Below are positions 53,319-61,485 of a stretch of 64,000 nucleotides of DNA, one piece after another. The stretch lies in the NCBI RefSeq assembly GCF_900142755.1, contig NZ_FRCA01000003.1, forward strand, positions 124,001 to 188,000. The letters run 5' to 3'. The DNA comes from Halomonas cupida (GTDB taxonomy: Bacteria; Pseudomonadota; Gammaproteobacteria; Pseudomonadales; Halomonadaceae). A model generated the notes under the pieces. The model made no database searches. It was given only the letters and a program-made list of their open reading frames with translations, and was not told where the DNA came from. A program made the translations under genes and the position numbers. The stretch's first letter is position 1; each line of letters starts with the position of its first letter.

Positions 53319-54818
53319 ATGCCCAGGATGGCGCGGCGGGAAGTGAAGGAGCATCGTCACGTGTGGAGTGTTCGAGGAACGGCGATGTTGTGCCTGGCGC
53401 TGCCCATCACTGGCCTGGCAGTGGGAACCGGGGGTGTCGAGAGCGGCATGTCCAACTCTCGTACGGCCATGGAGTCATCGCTGCCCACCGCCGGGACATC
53501 GGTTGGACTGCCTTCATTACCGGCACTTTTCAGCCTCGCACTGGAGAATGATAGTGATCTGGCAAGCCAGCGCTATGAGCTGGAGGCCACCACAAAAGAA
53601 ATCGACATGGCCTGGTCGCAACTCAAGCCGCAGGTGTCCGCTGGTGCGTCGTACATGTACCAGGCCAGCGACAACTACTATACAGACAACCCTGATTACG
53701 ACCCCAGTAATGAGGTAGTTGGCTCCGACGATAACGAGGCTCGCTTCGAAGGACGTACCAGAGATACCTCCTGGCAAGTGAGCTTGACCCAGCCCCTGTT
53801 CAGCCTGGAGCGATGGCGCGGGGTCGACGAGGCCGAGGCCCAGGTGGAAGCTGCGCGGCTCGAGCTGGCGGTGGGTGAAAGCGACCTTGCCATGGCAGTT
53901 ATCGAAGCCTATCTGAATGCGTTCCTGGCCTCCCGCGAAGTCGGGTTGATGGAGTCGAAACGCGAGGCGTTCGAGTTGCAGCATCGTCAGGCGTCGCGTT
54001 CCTATGAGCTGGGGGTTGGGGATCGTCTCAATATGCTCGAGTCGCAGGCGCGTCTCGACCAGGCCATTGCGGATCGAATCCAGGCAGAGAATTCACTGGA
54101 CTCGGCATTGGGTGAGCTGGAGCGTTTGACGGGACAACGCCCCGAGTTTGGAGAGGTGCTGGGAGATCTGCGCGGAGTGAATCTGGTACCGGTCGAGGGA
54201 GATGTGGAAGCCTGGGTCGCTCGTACCACCGATAACCTCTCCGTGCGTCTGGCTGAACGTCAGATGGAGGTTGCCCAGGCCGGTACCGACACTCGTCGCA
54301 GCGGCTATTATCCTGAGGTCAATCTCAGCCTGAGCTACCTGGACCGCAGCTCCAATGATCCCTTTCGTGAGAACCGTGATGGTCGAGCCAGTGTCGAGGT
54401 CGAGGTTCCGATCTATCAGGGGGGATACACCAGCGCTAGTGTGCGTCAGGGGGAGCTCTCCACGCTGGCCAGCCGGGAGTCACTGACCCATCAGCAACGT
54501 CTGGCGCGGCAGGATGTGCGCGAGAGACTGCGTAATATCAGTGGCAACCTGCGTCGATTGAATGCCCTGGGCCAGTCACTGGATTCCAGTCGCCTGTTCC
54601 TGGAGGCGGCGGAGAAGGGCGAGCAACTGGGCTTGCGTAACCTGGTGGATGTCCTTGATGCCCGAGCTGAACTCTATGATCTGCGTGTTCAGTATATCGA
54701 TGTGGTGCGCCAGTATCTGGTGGATCGGTTGAGCCTGGAGGTGGCGGTGGGAGATCTAGGGGCCGATGACTTGATGCGTGCCATGGAAACCTTGAAGACA
54801 TTGACTCGAGGCGCTTGA
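53319..54818 (+). CDS. TolC-family outer membrane channel of T1SS
   Basis: A 499-residue outer-membrane factor with a signal-peptide-like N-terminus (core AMLCLALPITGLAVG). The duplicated TolC repeats follow: ALENDSDLASQRYELEAT..., SWQVSLTQPLFSLERW in the first half, and VEVEVPIYQGGYTSASVRQ, LVDVLDARAELYDLRVQYID in the second. ATG 53319 has GAGGAG nine bases upstream. Third gene of the operon, giving a complete dedicated type I machine. Confidence 0.92.
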   Translation: MPRMARREVKEHRHVWSVRGTAMLCLALPITGLAVGTGGVESGMSNSRTAMESSLPTAGTSVGLPSLPALFSLALENDSDLASQRYELEATTKEIDMAWSQLKPQVSAGASYMYQASDNYYTDNPDYDPSNEVVGSDDNEARFEGRTRDTSWQVSLTQPLFSLERWRGVDEAEAQVEAARLELAVGESDLAMAVIEAYLNAFLASREVGLMESKREAFELQHRQASRSYELGVGDRLNMLESQARLDQAIADRIQAENSLDSALGELERLTGQRPEFGEVLGDLRGVNLVPVEGDVEAWVARTTDNLSVRLAERQMEVAQAGTDTRRSGYYPEVNLSLSYLDRSSNDPFRENRDGRASVEVEVPIYQGGYTSASVRQGELSTLASRESLTHQQRLARQDVRERLRNISGNLRRLNALGQSLDSSRLFLEAAEKGEQLGLRNLVDVLDARAELYDLRVQYIDVVRQYLVDRLSLEVAVGDLGADDLMRAMETLKTLTRGA

Positions 54819-54883
54819 GTCGTGCGTCGAGCAGAAGACACTGTTCGACTGTGCTGGAGCTTCGGGTGTCTTGTGGAGCCGAA

Positions 54884-54953
54884 AGTACTGATCTTGAAGT
54901 GCTGATCTTGAAGTGCTGATCTTGAAGTACTGGTCTTGAAGTACTGGCCTTTT
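54884..54953. repeat. Five tandem 14-bp repeats
   Basis: Units AGTACTGATCTTGA, AGTGCTGATCTTGA (twice), AGTACTGGTCTTGA and AGTACTGGCCTTTT at 54884, 54898, 54912, 54926 and 54940. Period is not a multiple of three. Reverse complements share the CTTCAAGAYCAG core with the degenerate array upstream of the operon. Confidence 0.9.
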
Positions 54954-54971
54954 GAAGATGCCTCGGCAGAA

Positions 54972-55026
54972 GAGTCGAGAAAGAGTCGAGAAAGAGTCGA
55001 GAAAGAGTTGAGAAAGAGCTGAGAAG
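54972..55026. repeat. Five tandem 11-bp repeats
   Basis: GAGTCGAGAAA three times (54972, 54983, 54994), then GAGTTGAGAAA (55005) and GAGCTGAGAAG (55016). Purine-rich, one helical turn per unit; starts 18 bases after the 14-bp array. Confidence 0.92.
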
Positions 55027-55033
55027 ATGAAGA

Positions 55034-55058
55034 CGCCCGGCAGCTGAGCTGCCGGGCG
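55034..55058. terminator. Bidirectional hairpin terminator
   Basis: CGCCCGGCAGC-TGA-GCTGCCGGGCG, an 11-bp perfect stem. On the minus strand it is followed by TCTTCAT, so it best terminates the repeat-protein gene, and it can also end read-through from the TolC side. Confidence 0.75.
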
Positions 55059-55119
55059 TATGTATGTTGGAATGCCTCCATCTGCCCTGAGCCGGAAGCT
55101 CGAGGCAGATGTGGGGAAA

Positions 55120-56724
55120 TCAGGCGACTTCCGGAATGGAAACCTCGTTGTTGCCGACGAGCTCGATGGCCGGAAGATTTCCAGTGATTCCGCCAACCAG
55201 GCCGTCACCGCCCAGCAGGCCACCGACCAGGCCATCATCGCCCAGTAGATCACTGACCAGACCATCACCGCTCAGCAGGCCGTCATTGCCCAGCAGGCCG
55301 CCGGTCACGCCGCCGACCAGCCCGTCTTCGCCCAGCAGACCACCGACCAGGCCGTCATCGCCCAGCAGGCCGCCGACCAGGCCGTCACCGCCCAGCAGGC
55401 CGCCGACCAGGCCATCACCACCCAGCAGGCCGCCGACCAGGCCGTCACCGCCCAGCAGACCACCAGTCAAGCCACCCAGCAGGCCATCACCACCCAGCAA
55501 GCCGCCGACCAGGCCATCGCCACCCAGCAATCCACCGAGCAGACCATCATCACCACCCAGTAGTCCACCGAGCAGGCCGTCTTCGCCCAGCAGGCAACCC
55601 AGCAGGCCATCCTCGCCGAGGATGCTGCCAATCAGACCGCCCCCGCCGGTGAGGCCGCCGAGCAGGCCGTCTTCGCCGATGACGCCATTGACCAGGTCTG
55701 CGCCAAGCAGTCCACCCAGTACACCGTCGGCCTCGAGCATGCCTTCCAGGTCGCCTACTACACCGGTGAAGGCTTCGTTGAAGGTCTCAGCCAGATGAGA
55801 GGCAACATCACTGATGACGCCGGCGACAGTCGCGGTCAGCTCGCCAATCGGAATATTGACCTGGCCGTTGTCGACTACGTCATTGAGGGCGTCGGTGAGC
55901 TGGTCGACCAGACCATCGTTGCCGAGCACGTCATCCACTCCTGCACGAACCAGGTCAAACGCGCCTTCGAGGGATGCTGTCAGTTCTGCGGTGAGTGCGC
56001 TGGCGACATCGTCAATGTTGTCCAGTTGACCTCCGGCACTGTCGAGCAGGTCGCCCAGGGCCCCATCGGCAATGCCTGCAAGCGCATCGGCGATGCCATC
56101 GTCGCCAAGCACGCTGTCCAGGCGATTGCCCACGAGCTCAAGGGCGCCGTCAACGGTGTTGTCTACAACGCTACCCACCTGGCTGGCAATGATGGCGACA
56201 GCATCGCCCAGTTCACTGACCGGGAGGCTGGTGAGGTCGTCATCGATCAGTTGGTCGAGCAGCCCTCCATCAGCCAGCACGCCTGCCAGGCTGCCCTGGA
56301 CCAGGGCCGACGCGTAGCTGGCGGTGTCGACGACATGTCCGGCCACGCCGCCAACGACAGAGACGACACCATTGGCAATTCCTGTCACCAGGTCGAGGTT
56401 GTTGTTGCCGCCACCCAGCAGGCCGCCGAGCAGACCGCCCACCAGACCATCACTGCCGAGCAGGCCGCCCAGCAGGCCATCACCGCCCAGCAGGCCGCCG
56501 ACTAAGCCATCGCCGCCGAGCAGACCGCCCAGCAGGCCATCACCGCCCAGCAATCCGCCGACCAGGCCATCACCGCCCAGCAGGCCATTGAGAAGGTTTG
56601 TATTCAGGACGCCACCGAGTAGGTCACCGCCCAGCAGACTATTGCTGCCGGTCAGGCTTGCAGTGGCGTTGCTGACAGCAGCGCTGATGGGGTTCAGTGC
56701 GGGTAAAGTCGTTTGAGTTACCAT
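55120..56724 (-). CDS. Glycine/leucine decapeptide-repeat protein, putative T1SS substrate
   Basis: A 534-residue acidic protein with no lysine or tryptophan and a single cysteine. Two blocks of tandem decapeptides, consensus LLGGDGLVGG (about 49-107 and 333-515), flank a non-repetitive Asp/Ala/Val-rich domain (about 108-330) with DxxDxxxL-type helices. There is no Sec signal, and the protein ends NEVSIPEVA. Gene position opposite a complete type I operon, lack of signal peptide, high Gly/Asp content and near absence of Cys all match T1SS substrates such as adhesins. The repeats are not canonical RTX nonapeptides (GGxGxDxxx). The GxxxG-like spacing suggests glycine-zipper or fibrous packing; function unknown. 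ATG 56724 has GGAG six bases upstream. Confidence 0.75.
   Translation of the reverse strand: MVTQTTLPALNPISAAVSNATASLTGSNSLLGGDLLGGVLNTNLLNGLLGGDGLVGGLLGGDGLLGGLLGGDGLVGGLLGGDGLLGGLLGSDGLVGGLLGGLLGGGNNNLDLVTGIANGVVSVVGGVAGHVVDTASYASALVQGSLAGVLADGGLLDQLIDDDLTSLPVSELGDAVAIIASQVGSVVDNTVDGALELVGNRLDSVLGDDGIADALAGIADGALGDLLDSAGGQLDNIDDVASALTAELTASLEGAFDLVRAGVDDVLGNDGLVDQLTDALNDVVDNGQVNIPIGELTATVAGVISDVASHLAETFNEAFTGVVGDLEGMLEADGVLGGLLGADLVNGVIGEDGLLGGLTGGGGLIGSILGEDGLLGCLLGEDGLLGGLLGGDDGLLGGLLGGDGLVGGLLGGDGLLGGLTGGLLGGDGLVGGLLGGDGLVGGLLGGDGLVGGLLGDDGLVGGLLGEDGLVGGVTGGLLGNDGLLSGDGLVSDLLGDDGLVGGLLGGDGLVGGITGNLPAIELVGNNEVSIPEVA
55150..56595. repeat. 30-bp coding repeats of the decapeptide protein
   Basis: Dozens of near-identical 30-bp units in two clusters (about 55165-55730 and 56400-56580), each encoding L-L-G-G-D-G-L-[VL]-G-G. 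A few units are shortened or carry insertions (GGLTGGLLGG), showing repeat expansion and contraction. Confidence 0.85.
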
Positions 56725-57505
56725 GAGATGCTCCATTCCGTGAATGCATTCGATAAATGGTATGTCAGAGGAGAATCGATATATCGACTCGATGGCACCA
56801 AAAAGCAGTGCTCAGGTAGGTGTTGTTTCAGGCGACTTTTGCGGGCGCTAACCGAAATTCATGAAGGCCAGGAGGCAAGTGGAGGCCATCGTGGATCATC
56901 CTTGCTGGAGGCCTTGGGTAACGCCCTTGTCGCTCATTAATTAGGTGCTGTAACAGCCCTACCCAATCTAGATCAGCTCTATATCCGGGGGCGTAAGGAA
57001 TGGTTTTTGTTTGTAACGTTCCTGTTATTAAGGTGTGTTGCTTTTCAATGATAAGTGTTGGGTAAGGCGTTCTGTGGAACGGTGTTTTTTTATTTTCTGG
57101 CGCCAGTAGGAATTGGGTGGAAGAGTGGAGCTATTATCGTCCGTGATAATAGTGACTAATGCCAGCGGGGCTTGTTGTCTGGGCTTGTGTGCTTTTCAAC
57201 CGTCCTCCAGAATGATTCTGTAGAACTCTGAAAGGGCAAAAATTACTCAGGGGGATTTTTATTTCTGGGGCAGTGGTGGAATGGTTCTCGTAGTGCTTTA
57301 TACAGCCAAGTACAGTATGTGTGTCGTTTCCAGTTTCACATAAAGGGCATTCTGTTTCTCGAAGAAACAAAAACATGCATTTTTGATGCTGCATTTTTAG
57401 TGGTCATGGCGATGGAGAGCCTTCGCTCATGCCTGATTCGGAGGAAGATGCGAATTGTTGATATCGTGAAACTTAATGTTTATATGCGTGATTTTATATG
57501 TCGCT
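56725..57505. other. AT-rich gene desert
   Basis: About 780 bases upstream of the repeat-protein gene. The part from about 56940 to 57520 is clearly more AT-rich than the rest of the window, with T-rich tracts (for example 57084-57097) and no ORF that has a ribosome binding site or plausible product. It may be a regulatory region for the secreted protein, a site bound by nucleoid proteins, or foreign DNA. Confidence 0.5.
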
Positions 57506-57886
57506 TTAGTCGTCCTTTATGCGTACTGTCTCTGTCATCGAGATGTTTCGATCATCGAACTCCGTGACTTGAATGCGAATCCTGTCACCGGCCTGGAATG
57601 AATAGGTATTCCTGCTGTGAATCACGCGGTCGAATTCGCCGTCGAGGAACATTGTGCAGCCACTGTCCGCACGGCCGTTTGGCGTTGCCTCGAAAACCCT
57701 GGCACGGACATGAATCCGTGTCGTTGCCTCACCGGTACTCGCCGCGTCGGGTGCAAGGGGTTGGGATGTTGTCGGTGCCAGTATCTCAGCCTTGAGCAGG
57801 CAGGAGTTCACATAGGAGGCCTGGGCCGTGGATGCAGTTGCGCTGAGTAATAGCACCAGTAACCCGCTGAACCATAAGTCCTTCAT
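57506..57886 (-). CDS. Secreted hypothetical protein
   Basis: A 126-residue protein with a signal peptide (MKDLWFSGLLVLLLSATASTAQA-SY). The mature domain of about 100 residues has two cysteines (SCLLKAEIL and GCTMFLDGEF) that could form a disulfide, and predicted beta-strands ending TETVRIKDD. I do not recognise the family. ATG 57886 has AGGAG upstream. Isolated gene at the edge of the AT-rich desert; the stop lies within its AT-rich flank. Confidence 0.75.
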   Translation of the reverse strand: MKDLWFSGLLVLLLSATASTAQASYVNSCLLKAEILAPTTSQPLAPDAASTGEATTRIHVRARVFEATPNGRADSGCTMFLDGEFDRVIHSRNTYSFQAGDRIRIQVTEFDDRNISMTETVRIKDD

Positions 57887-58059
57887 ACGATGCGACTCCT
57901 TGTATCAATGCCCGAGAGTATCATGGGGGGGTGTACCTTGGCCTCCGAGGTCCTGTTGTTTGACCTGGCGTAAGTCGAGAACTGGTCTGGAGAGGTCTTG
58001 TCTGCAGAAACTGAGTGCAAGGTATTGGACCTCTCCAGCGCCACCATGATGGATCTGGC

Positions 58060-58830
58060 TCAGGTTCTGTTGACGGACAGGCCACCATCGACAAGCATCG
58101 TGGTTCCGCTTACAAAGCTCGAGGCATCCGAGGCCAGAAAGAGTGCTGCGCGTGCCACCTCTTCGGGATCGGCGATACGCTTGAGAGCGTGCAGTCCCTC
58201 AACAAAGTCCCGTACTTCCTGAGTTGCTCCGGGTAGGTTCACCATGTTGGCCGGTGTATCTGTTCCGCCCGGCAGGATAGCGTTTACCCGCAGTCCCTGT
58301 GGACCATGCTCAACGGCCAGTGTTCTTGTGAGGCCTGTCATTCCAGCCTTGCTTGCGGCATAGGCTGACAAGCCGGATATACCGACCGTATTTCCGACAA
58401 AGCTTGACGTGAAGATCAGTGAGCCGCCTCCGCGTGCGAGGATGGCAGGAACCTGATGTTTGGCACCGAGGAAGGCACTGGTCAGGTTGGTATTGAGGAC
58501 GTCATGCCAGCTTTCAAGCGATGTCTCTGTCATCGGCTCGATAGCTCCCAGAATGCCGGCATTGTTGAAGGCAATATCCAGCCCACCAAAATGCTCGACA
58601 GCTGTGCTGACCAACTGCCTGGCATGGCTTTCTTTCTTGACGTCGCCGACCACGGCGATCGCTTTCCCACCTGCTGCCTCGATTTTCTCCACAATGCTGT
58701 CGAGCGCCGGTTGCTGACGGCCACTGAGAACAACATTGGCGCCTTCGCTGGCAAACAGCAGGGCAGTGGCTCGGCCAATACCGGAACTGGCGCCGGTGAT
58801 AATCACAGTTTTCTGATGAAGCATATCCAT
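58060..58830 (-). CDS. SDR-family oxidoreductase
   Basis: A 256-residue classical short-chain dehydrogenase. It has the NAD(P) loop TGASSGIGRA (about 12-21), an NNAG motif in AFNNAGILG, catalytic Ser in IFTSSFVG and YAASKAGMTG (Tyr/Lys). The C-terminus FVSGTTMLVDGGLSVNRT is typical of the FabG-like/cyclopentanol-dehydrogenase-like group. The substrate cannot be told. ATG 58830 with AGGAGA six bases upstream is chosen over the extended frame to 58953. Confidence 0.88.
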   Translation of the reverse strand: MDMLHQKTVIITGASSGIGRATALLFASEGANVVLSGRQQPALDSIVEKIEAAGGKAIAVVGDVKKESHARQLVSTAVEHFGGLDIAFNNAGILGAIEPMTETSLESWHDVLNTNLTSAFLGAKHQVPAILARGGGSLIFTSSFVGNTVGISGLSAYAASKAGMTGLTRTLAVEHGPQGLRVNAILPGGTDTPANMVNLPGATQEVRDFVEGLHALKRIADPEEVARAALFLASDASSFVSGTTMLVDGGLSVNRT

Positions 58831-59105
58831 GGAAGATCTCCTGAAGCAAAGAGTTGTAAATGAAACAAGGAGTTGGGAATTGAACGAGGCGTTGTAAAAC
58901 CGCCCCGGTGCGGTACGGCTCAGGAGTGGACTATCGTGGATAGGATGGCTCACAACACTCCGATTCCTGCGTTTGAATCAGAAGTTGGTCAAAGGGTGGC
59001 GGTAGTTCCTGACCTCGGAGCAGGGCGCAGGACCGTCCGCAGCAGAACCTTCCGCCGGGTTGTGGTCAAATGGTCATCTCATTTCCACTATCAGGATGAA
59101 TAACC

Positions 59106-59885
59106 ATGAAAAGGATGTTTGGTTCTGTTTATTTCCTGCTTCTGTCGGCAATGCTGGCGGGGTGTGCTGCTGATGGGCATTCTCGCAATGGCAGCGCTGA
59201 AGCGTCGCTGGGCGAGCTGCCGGCCAGCTTTCAGGGTGATCTTCCCTGTGCCGACTGTGCGGGGATACGTCATCAGCTTTCGCTGTTACCGGATGGCGTC
59301 TACAGCCTGAACACAACCTATCTGGGCGAGGGCGAGGAGGCTCGTTTTCATGAGCAGGGCAAATGGTCACTTGATGGTAGCGGCGACACTCTGACCCTCG
59401 ATGATGGCGAGCAACCTCGCAAGTGGCGGGTAGAAGATGCCTCAACCCTGGAAGCCCTCGACCTGGAGGGCAACGAGATCGAGTCGACTCTGGACTACAC
59501 TCTCAAGCGCACCGATGGTTTCGTTACGGACAGCCTGGAGAATACCTACTGGAAGCTGATCGAATTGGACGGTAAGTCCATCGATATGGCTGAAGGCCAG
59601 CGTGAACCGCATCTGGTGCTGCATGCCGAGGACGCGCGAGTCGCAGGTTCCACAGGCTGCAATCGACTGATGGGCGGCTATGAGAAGAACGGCGATAGCC
59701 TCCGCTTCAGTCAGGTCGCGACCACCATGATGGCCTGTATCAATGGTACGGATGCGGATGTCGAGCCGCGCTTCCTCGACGTACTGGAGGAGACCGCAAG
59801 CTATCGCGTGCTGGCCGACCATCTCGAGCTACACGATGCCGATGGCGAGGTTCTGGCTCGCTTTGAAGTGCGTCATCTGACCTGA
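59106..59885 (+). CDS. NlpE-META two-domain lipoprotein
   Basis: A 259-residue lipoprotein with lipobox LAGC (Cys20), so it is anchored in the membrane facing the periplasm. Residues about 38-140 resemble the NlpE N-terminal domain, including the CxxC LPCADC (Cys48/Cys51) that senses copper/redox or surface contact in E. coli NlpE. Residues about 145-255 form a META/HslJ-like domain (TYWKLIELDGK, GSTGCNRLMGGYEKNGDSLRFSQVATTMMAC). It resembles envelope-stress or metal-stress lipoproteins. Start ATG 59106 is close to an AT-rich leader with a weak ribosome binding site. Confidence 0.87.
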   Translation: MKRMFGSVYFLLLSAMLAGCAADGHSRNGSAEASLGELPASFQGDLPCADCAGIRHQLSLLPDGVYSLNTTYLGEGEEARFHEQGKWSLDGSGDTLTLDDGEQPRKWRVEDASTLEALDLEGNEIESTLDYTLKRTDGFVTDSLENTYWKLIELDGKSIDMAEGQREPHLVLHAEDARVAGSTGCNRLMGGYEKNGDSLRFSQVATTMMACINGTDADVEPRFLDVLEETASYRVLADHLELHDADGEVLARFEVRHLT

Positions 59886-60027
59886 GGTCGCTGTTGTCGA
59901 GGGTGTCCAGGGTTCCGTGCCATCCGACCGGCTCTTGTGGCCGGTCGGATACGTGTTGGTCTTGTGCCAACGCTCGCTGCAAGGCTTCCGGGGGCCCTCC
60001 GGAGCCTCTTTCGCAAGGAGGTCTGTC

Positions 60028-61215
60028 ATGGATCATCATGCCTATCAGCACGCTCTCGCCAGTGTACTCGGAGGGAGTGAGCTGCCCTTTCCCGAGGCGG
60101 AATTCATGGCACGTCGTCGAGCCTTGCGTCGCTCGATGCAGGCGCACGGGTTCGACGCTCTGCTGCTCACGGATCCCGCTGACCTCTACTACCTGACCGG
60201 CTATCACACCTTTGAGGTCTCGGTGCATGCCTGTCTGGTGGTCACGGCCGAAAGACTGGTGCTGCAGGTACCTTCCATCGAGACCGGGCCGGCGGTGGTC
60301 ACCGCGGTCGTCGACGAGATCATTGGCTATCGCTGGGAATGCATCGATGAGGTGATCGAACCGCTGGCCGACATTCTGGTGCCACACCCGGTCATTGGCG
60401 TGGATGCCTTCAGTGCCGGGCTGCGTCACGGTGTGTTCGGTGAATTGCAGTTGCGGCTGGGTAGGGAGCGCTTCCGCAACGATGGCGGTGAGCTGCTCGA
60501 CCGGTTGCGTATCGTCAAGAGCACTGCTGAGCTGGAGTGTCTGCGCGAGAGTGCTCGGATCACGTCCAGTGGACTCCGCTCGGCCATGGCGATCATCAAA
60601 CCGGGTATTACCGACAATGATGTCGCCGCGGAAGGCGCTCGCGCCATGCTGGCGGAAGGCAGCGAATTCATGAGTCTGCAGCCCATCGTCACCAGTGGCC
60701 GACGTGTCGGTACCATTCACGTCAACCACAAGCGCCAGTTGATCGCAGCGGATGAGCCGGTGTTCCTGGAATTTGGCTCGGCATACCAGCGCTATACGGC
60801 ACCGATGATGCGCACTGCTGTGGCAGGTCGTCCTTCTGGTGAGATGGAACGAATCGCGGAGCTGTGCCGGAGACTGGGAGAAACGTTGTGTGAGGCCATG
60901 CGACCGGGAAACACCTTCGATGATGCGGCGCGTGCCGCCGAGATGATCCTGGCACCGCATGCGGAGCAGGTATTCTTCTCGGGCGTGTTCGGTTACGCCG
61001 TGGGCGCCCAGTTTCCACCGAGTTGGGTCGAGGGCACGGGGTTCATCGCCCGCGGTCAGTTGCGCGAATTCGAAGCCGATATGGTGTTCCATCTGCCGCT
61101 GTGTCTGCGCCTGCCCGGGCAATGGGGCGTTGGTCTGAGTGACACCGTGCGCGTGACACCCAGTGGTGGGGTGGCATTGACCGACAATGACTGGCGCCTG
61201 ATGTCGGTGCAATAG
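60028..61215 (+). CDS. M24-family hydrolase, DoeA/creatinase-like
   Basis: A 395-residue protein with a creatinase N-terminal domain (about 22-150, ALLLTDPADLYYLTGYHTFE) and a pita-bread M24 domain (about 165-390). In metal-dependent Xaa-Pro peptidases the segment around 245-262 carries two Asp ligands. Here it reads FLEFGSAYQRYTAPMMRT, with Glu248 and Ala258 instead, as in creatinase and ectoine hydrolase DoeA/EutD, which work without the metal pair. An amidinohydrolase or ectoine/5-hydroxyectoine ring-opening role is therefore plausible, but no other doe genes are here. ATG 60028 has a perfect AAGGAGGT site. Confidence 0.85.
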   Translation: MDHHAYQHALASVLGGSELPFPEAEFMARRRALRRSMQAHGFDALLLTDPADLYYLTGYHTFEVSVHACLVVTAERLVLQVPSIETGPAVVTAVVDEIIGYRWECIDEVIEPLADILVPHPVIGVDAFSAGLRHGVFGELQLRLGRERFRNDGGELLDRLRIVKSTAELECLRESARITSSGLRSAMAIIKPGITDNDVAAEGARAMLAEGSEFMSLQPIVTSGRRVGTIHVNHKRQLIAADEPVFLEFGSAYQRYTAPMMRTAVAGRPSGEMERIAELCRRLGETLCEAMRPGNTFDDAARAAEMILAPHAEQVFFSGVFGYAVGAQFPPSWVEGTGFIARGQLREFEADMVFHLPLCLRLPGQWGVGLSDTVRVTPSGGVALTDNDWRLMSVQ

Positions 61216-61338
61216 CCGCGATCTCATGGGGCGATTGCATGATTATTAACATGGCAATCAAATAGCTCATCCTGATCGATTTGATTGTCGTCCGCACCAC
61301 ACTGGCGCAGATGCACGGATCTGCTGGTGTGGTCTCGC

Positions 61339-61378
61339 GTCGGCCTGATGGCCGACGGCGGCACGTCCATGTGCCGCC
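61339..61378 (+). terminator. Tandem hairpins after M24 gene
   Basis: Two adjacent stem-loops: GTCGGCC-TGAT-GGCCGAC (61339-61356) and GGCGGCAC-N6-GTGCCGCC (61357-61378). No T-run follows; they may terminate with Rho or protect RNA ends. Confidence 0.45.
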
Positions 61379-61485
61379 ATTAACCCAACATGAAAGCATG
61401 CCGGGTTAATATCTCTTGACCTGAAGTTAACTTGAGGAATTATCGTGCACGGACACGTCACCCCGATATACCAGAGAGTACTGAT

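Larger units (their letters stand above)
54819..55119. other. Repeat-rich region between T1SS and its putative cargo
   Basis: About 300 bases between two convergent units, composed mostly of two different tandem arrays (54884-54953 and 54972-55026), ending in a strong hairpin terminator (55034-55058). No gene. Confidence 0.85.

Noticed and set aside
54884..55026. Possible CRISPR array
   Set aside because: Units are contiguous 14- and 11-bp tandem repeats without unique spacers, and no cas gene is present.
55109..55798. Plus-strand Pro/Ser/Arg repeat ORF
   Set aside because: Another shadow frame of the same 30-bp repeats.
55795..56505. Long plus-strand ORF opposite the decapeptide-repeat gene
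   Set aside because: Antisense shadow of the repeat gene; its Gln/Ala/Ser-rich repeats follow from the reverse complement of glycine/leucine repeats, and it has no start signals.
57134..57394. Minus-strand ORF of 86 residues in the AT-rich desert
   Set aside because: No ribosome binding site and no protein-like domain; Cys pairs look accidental.
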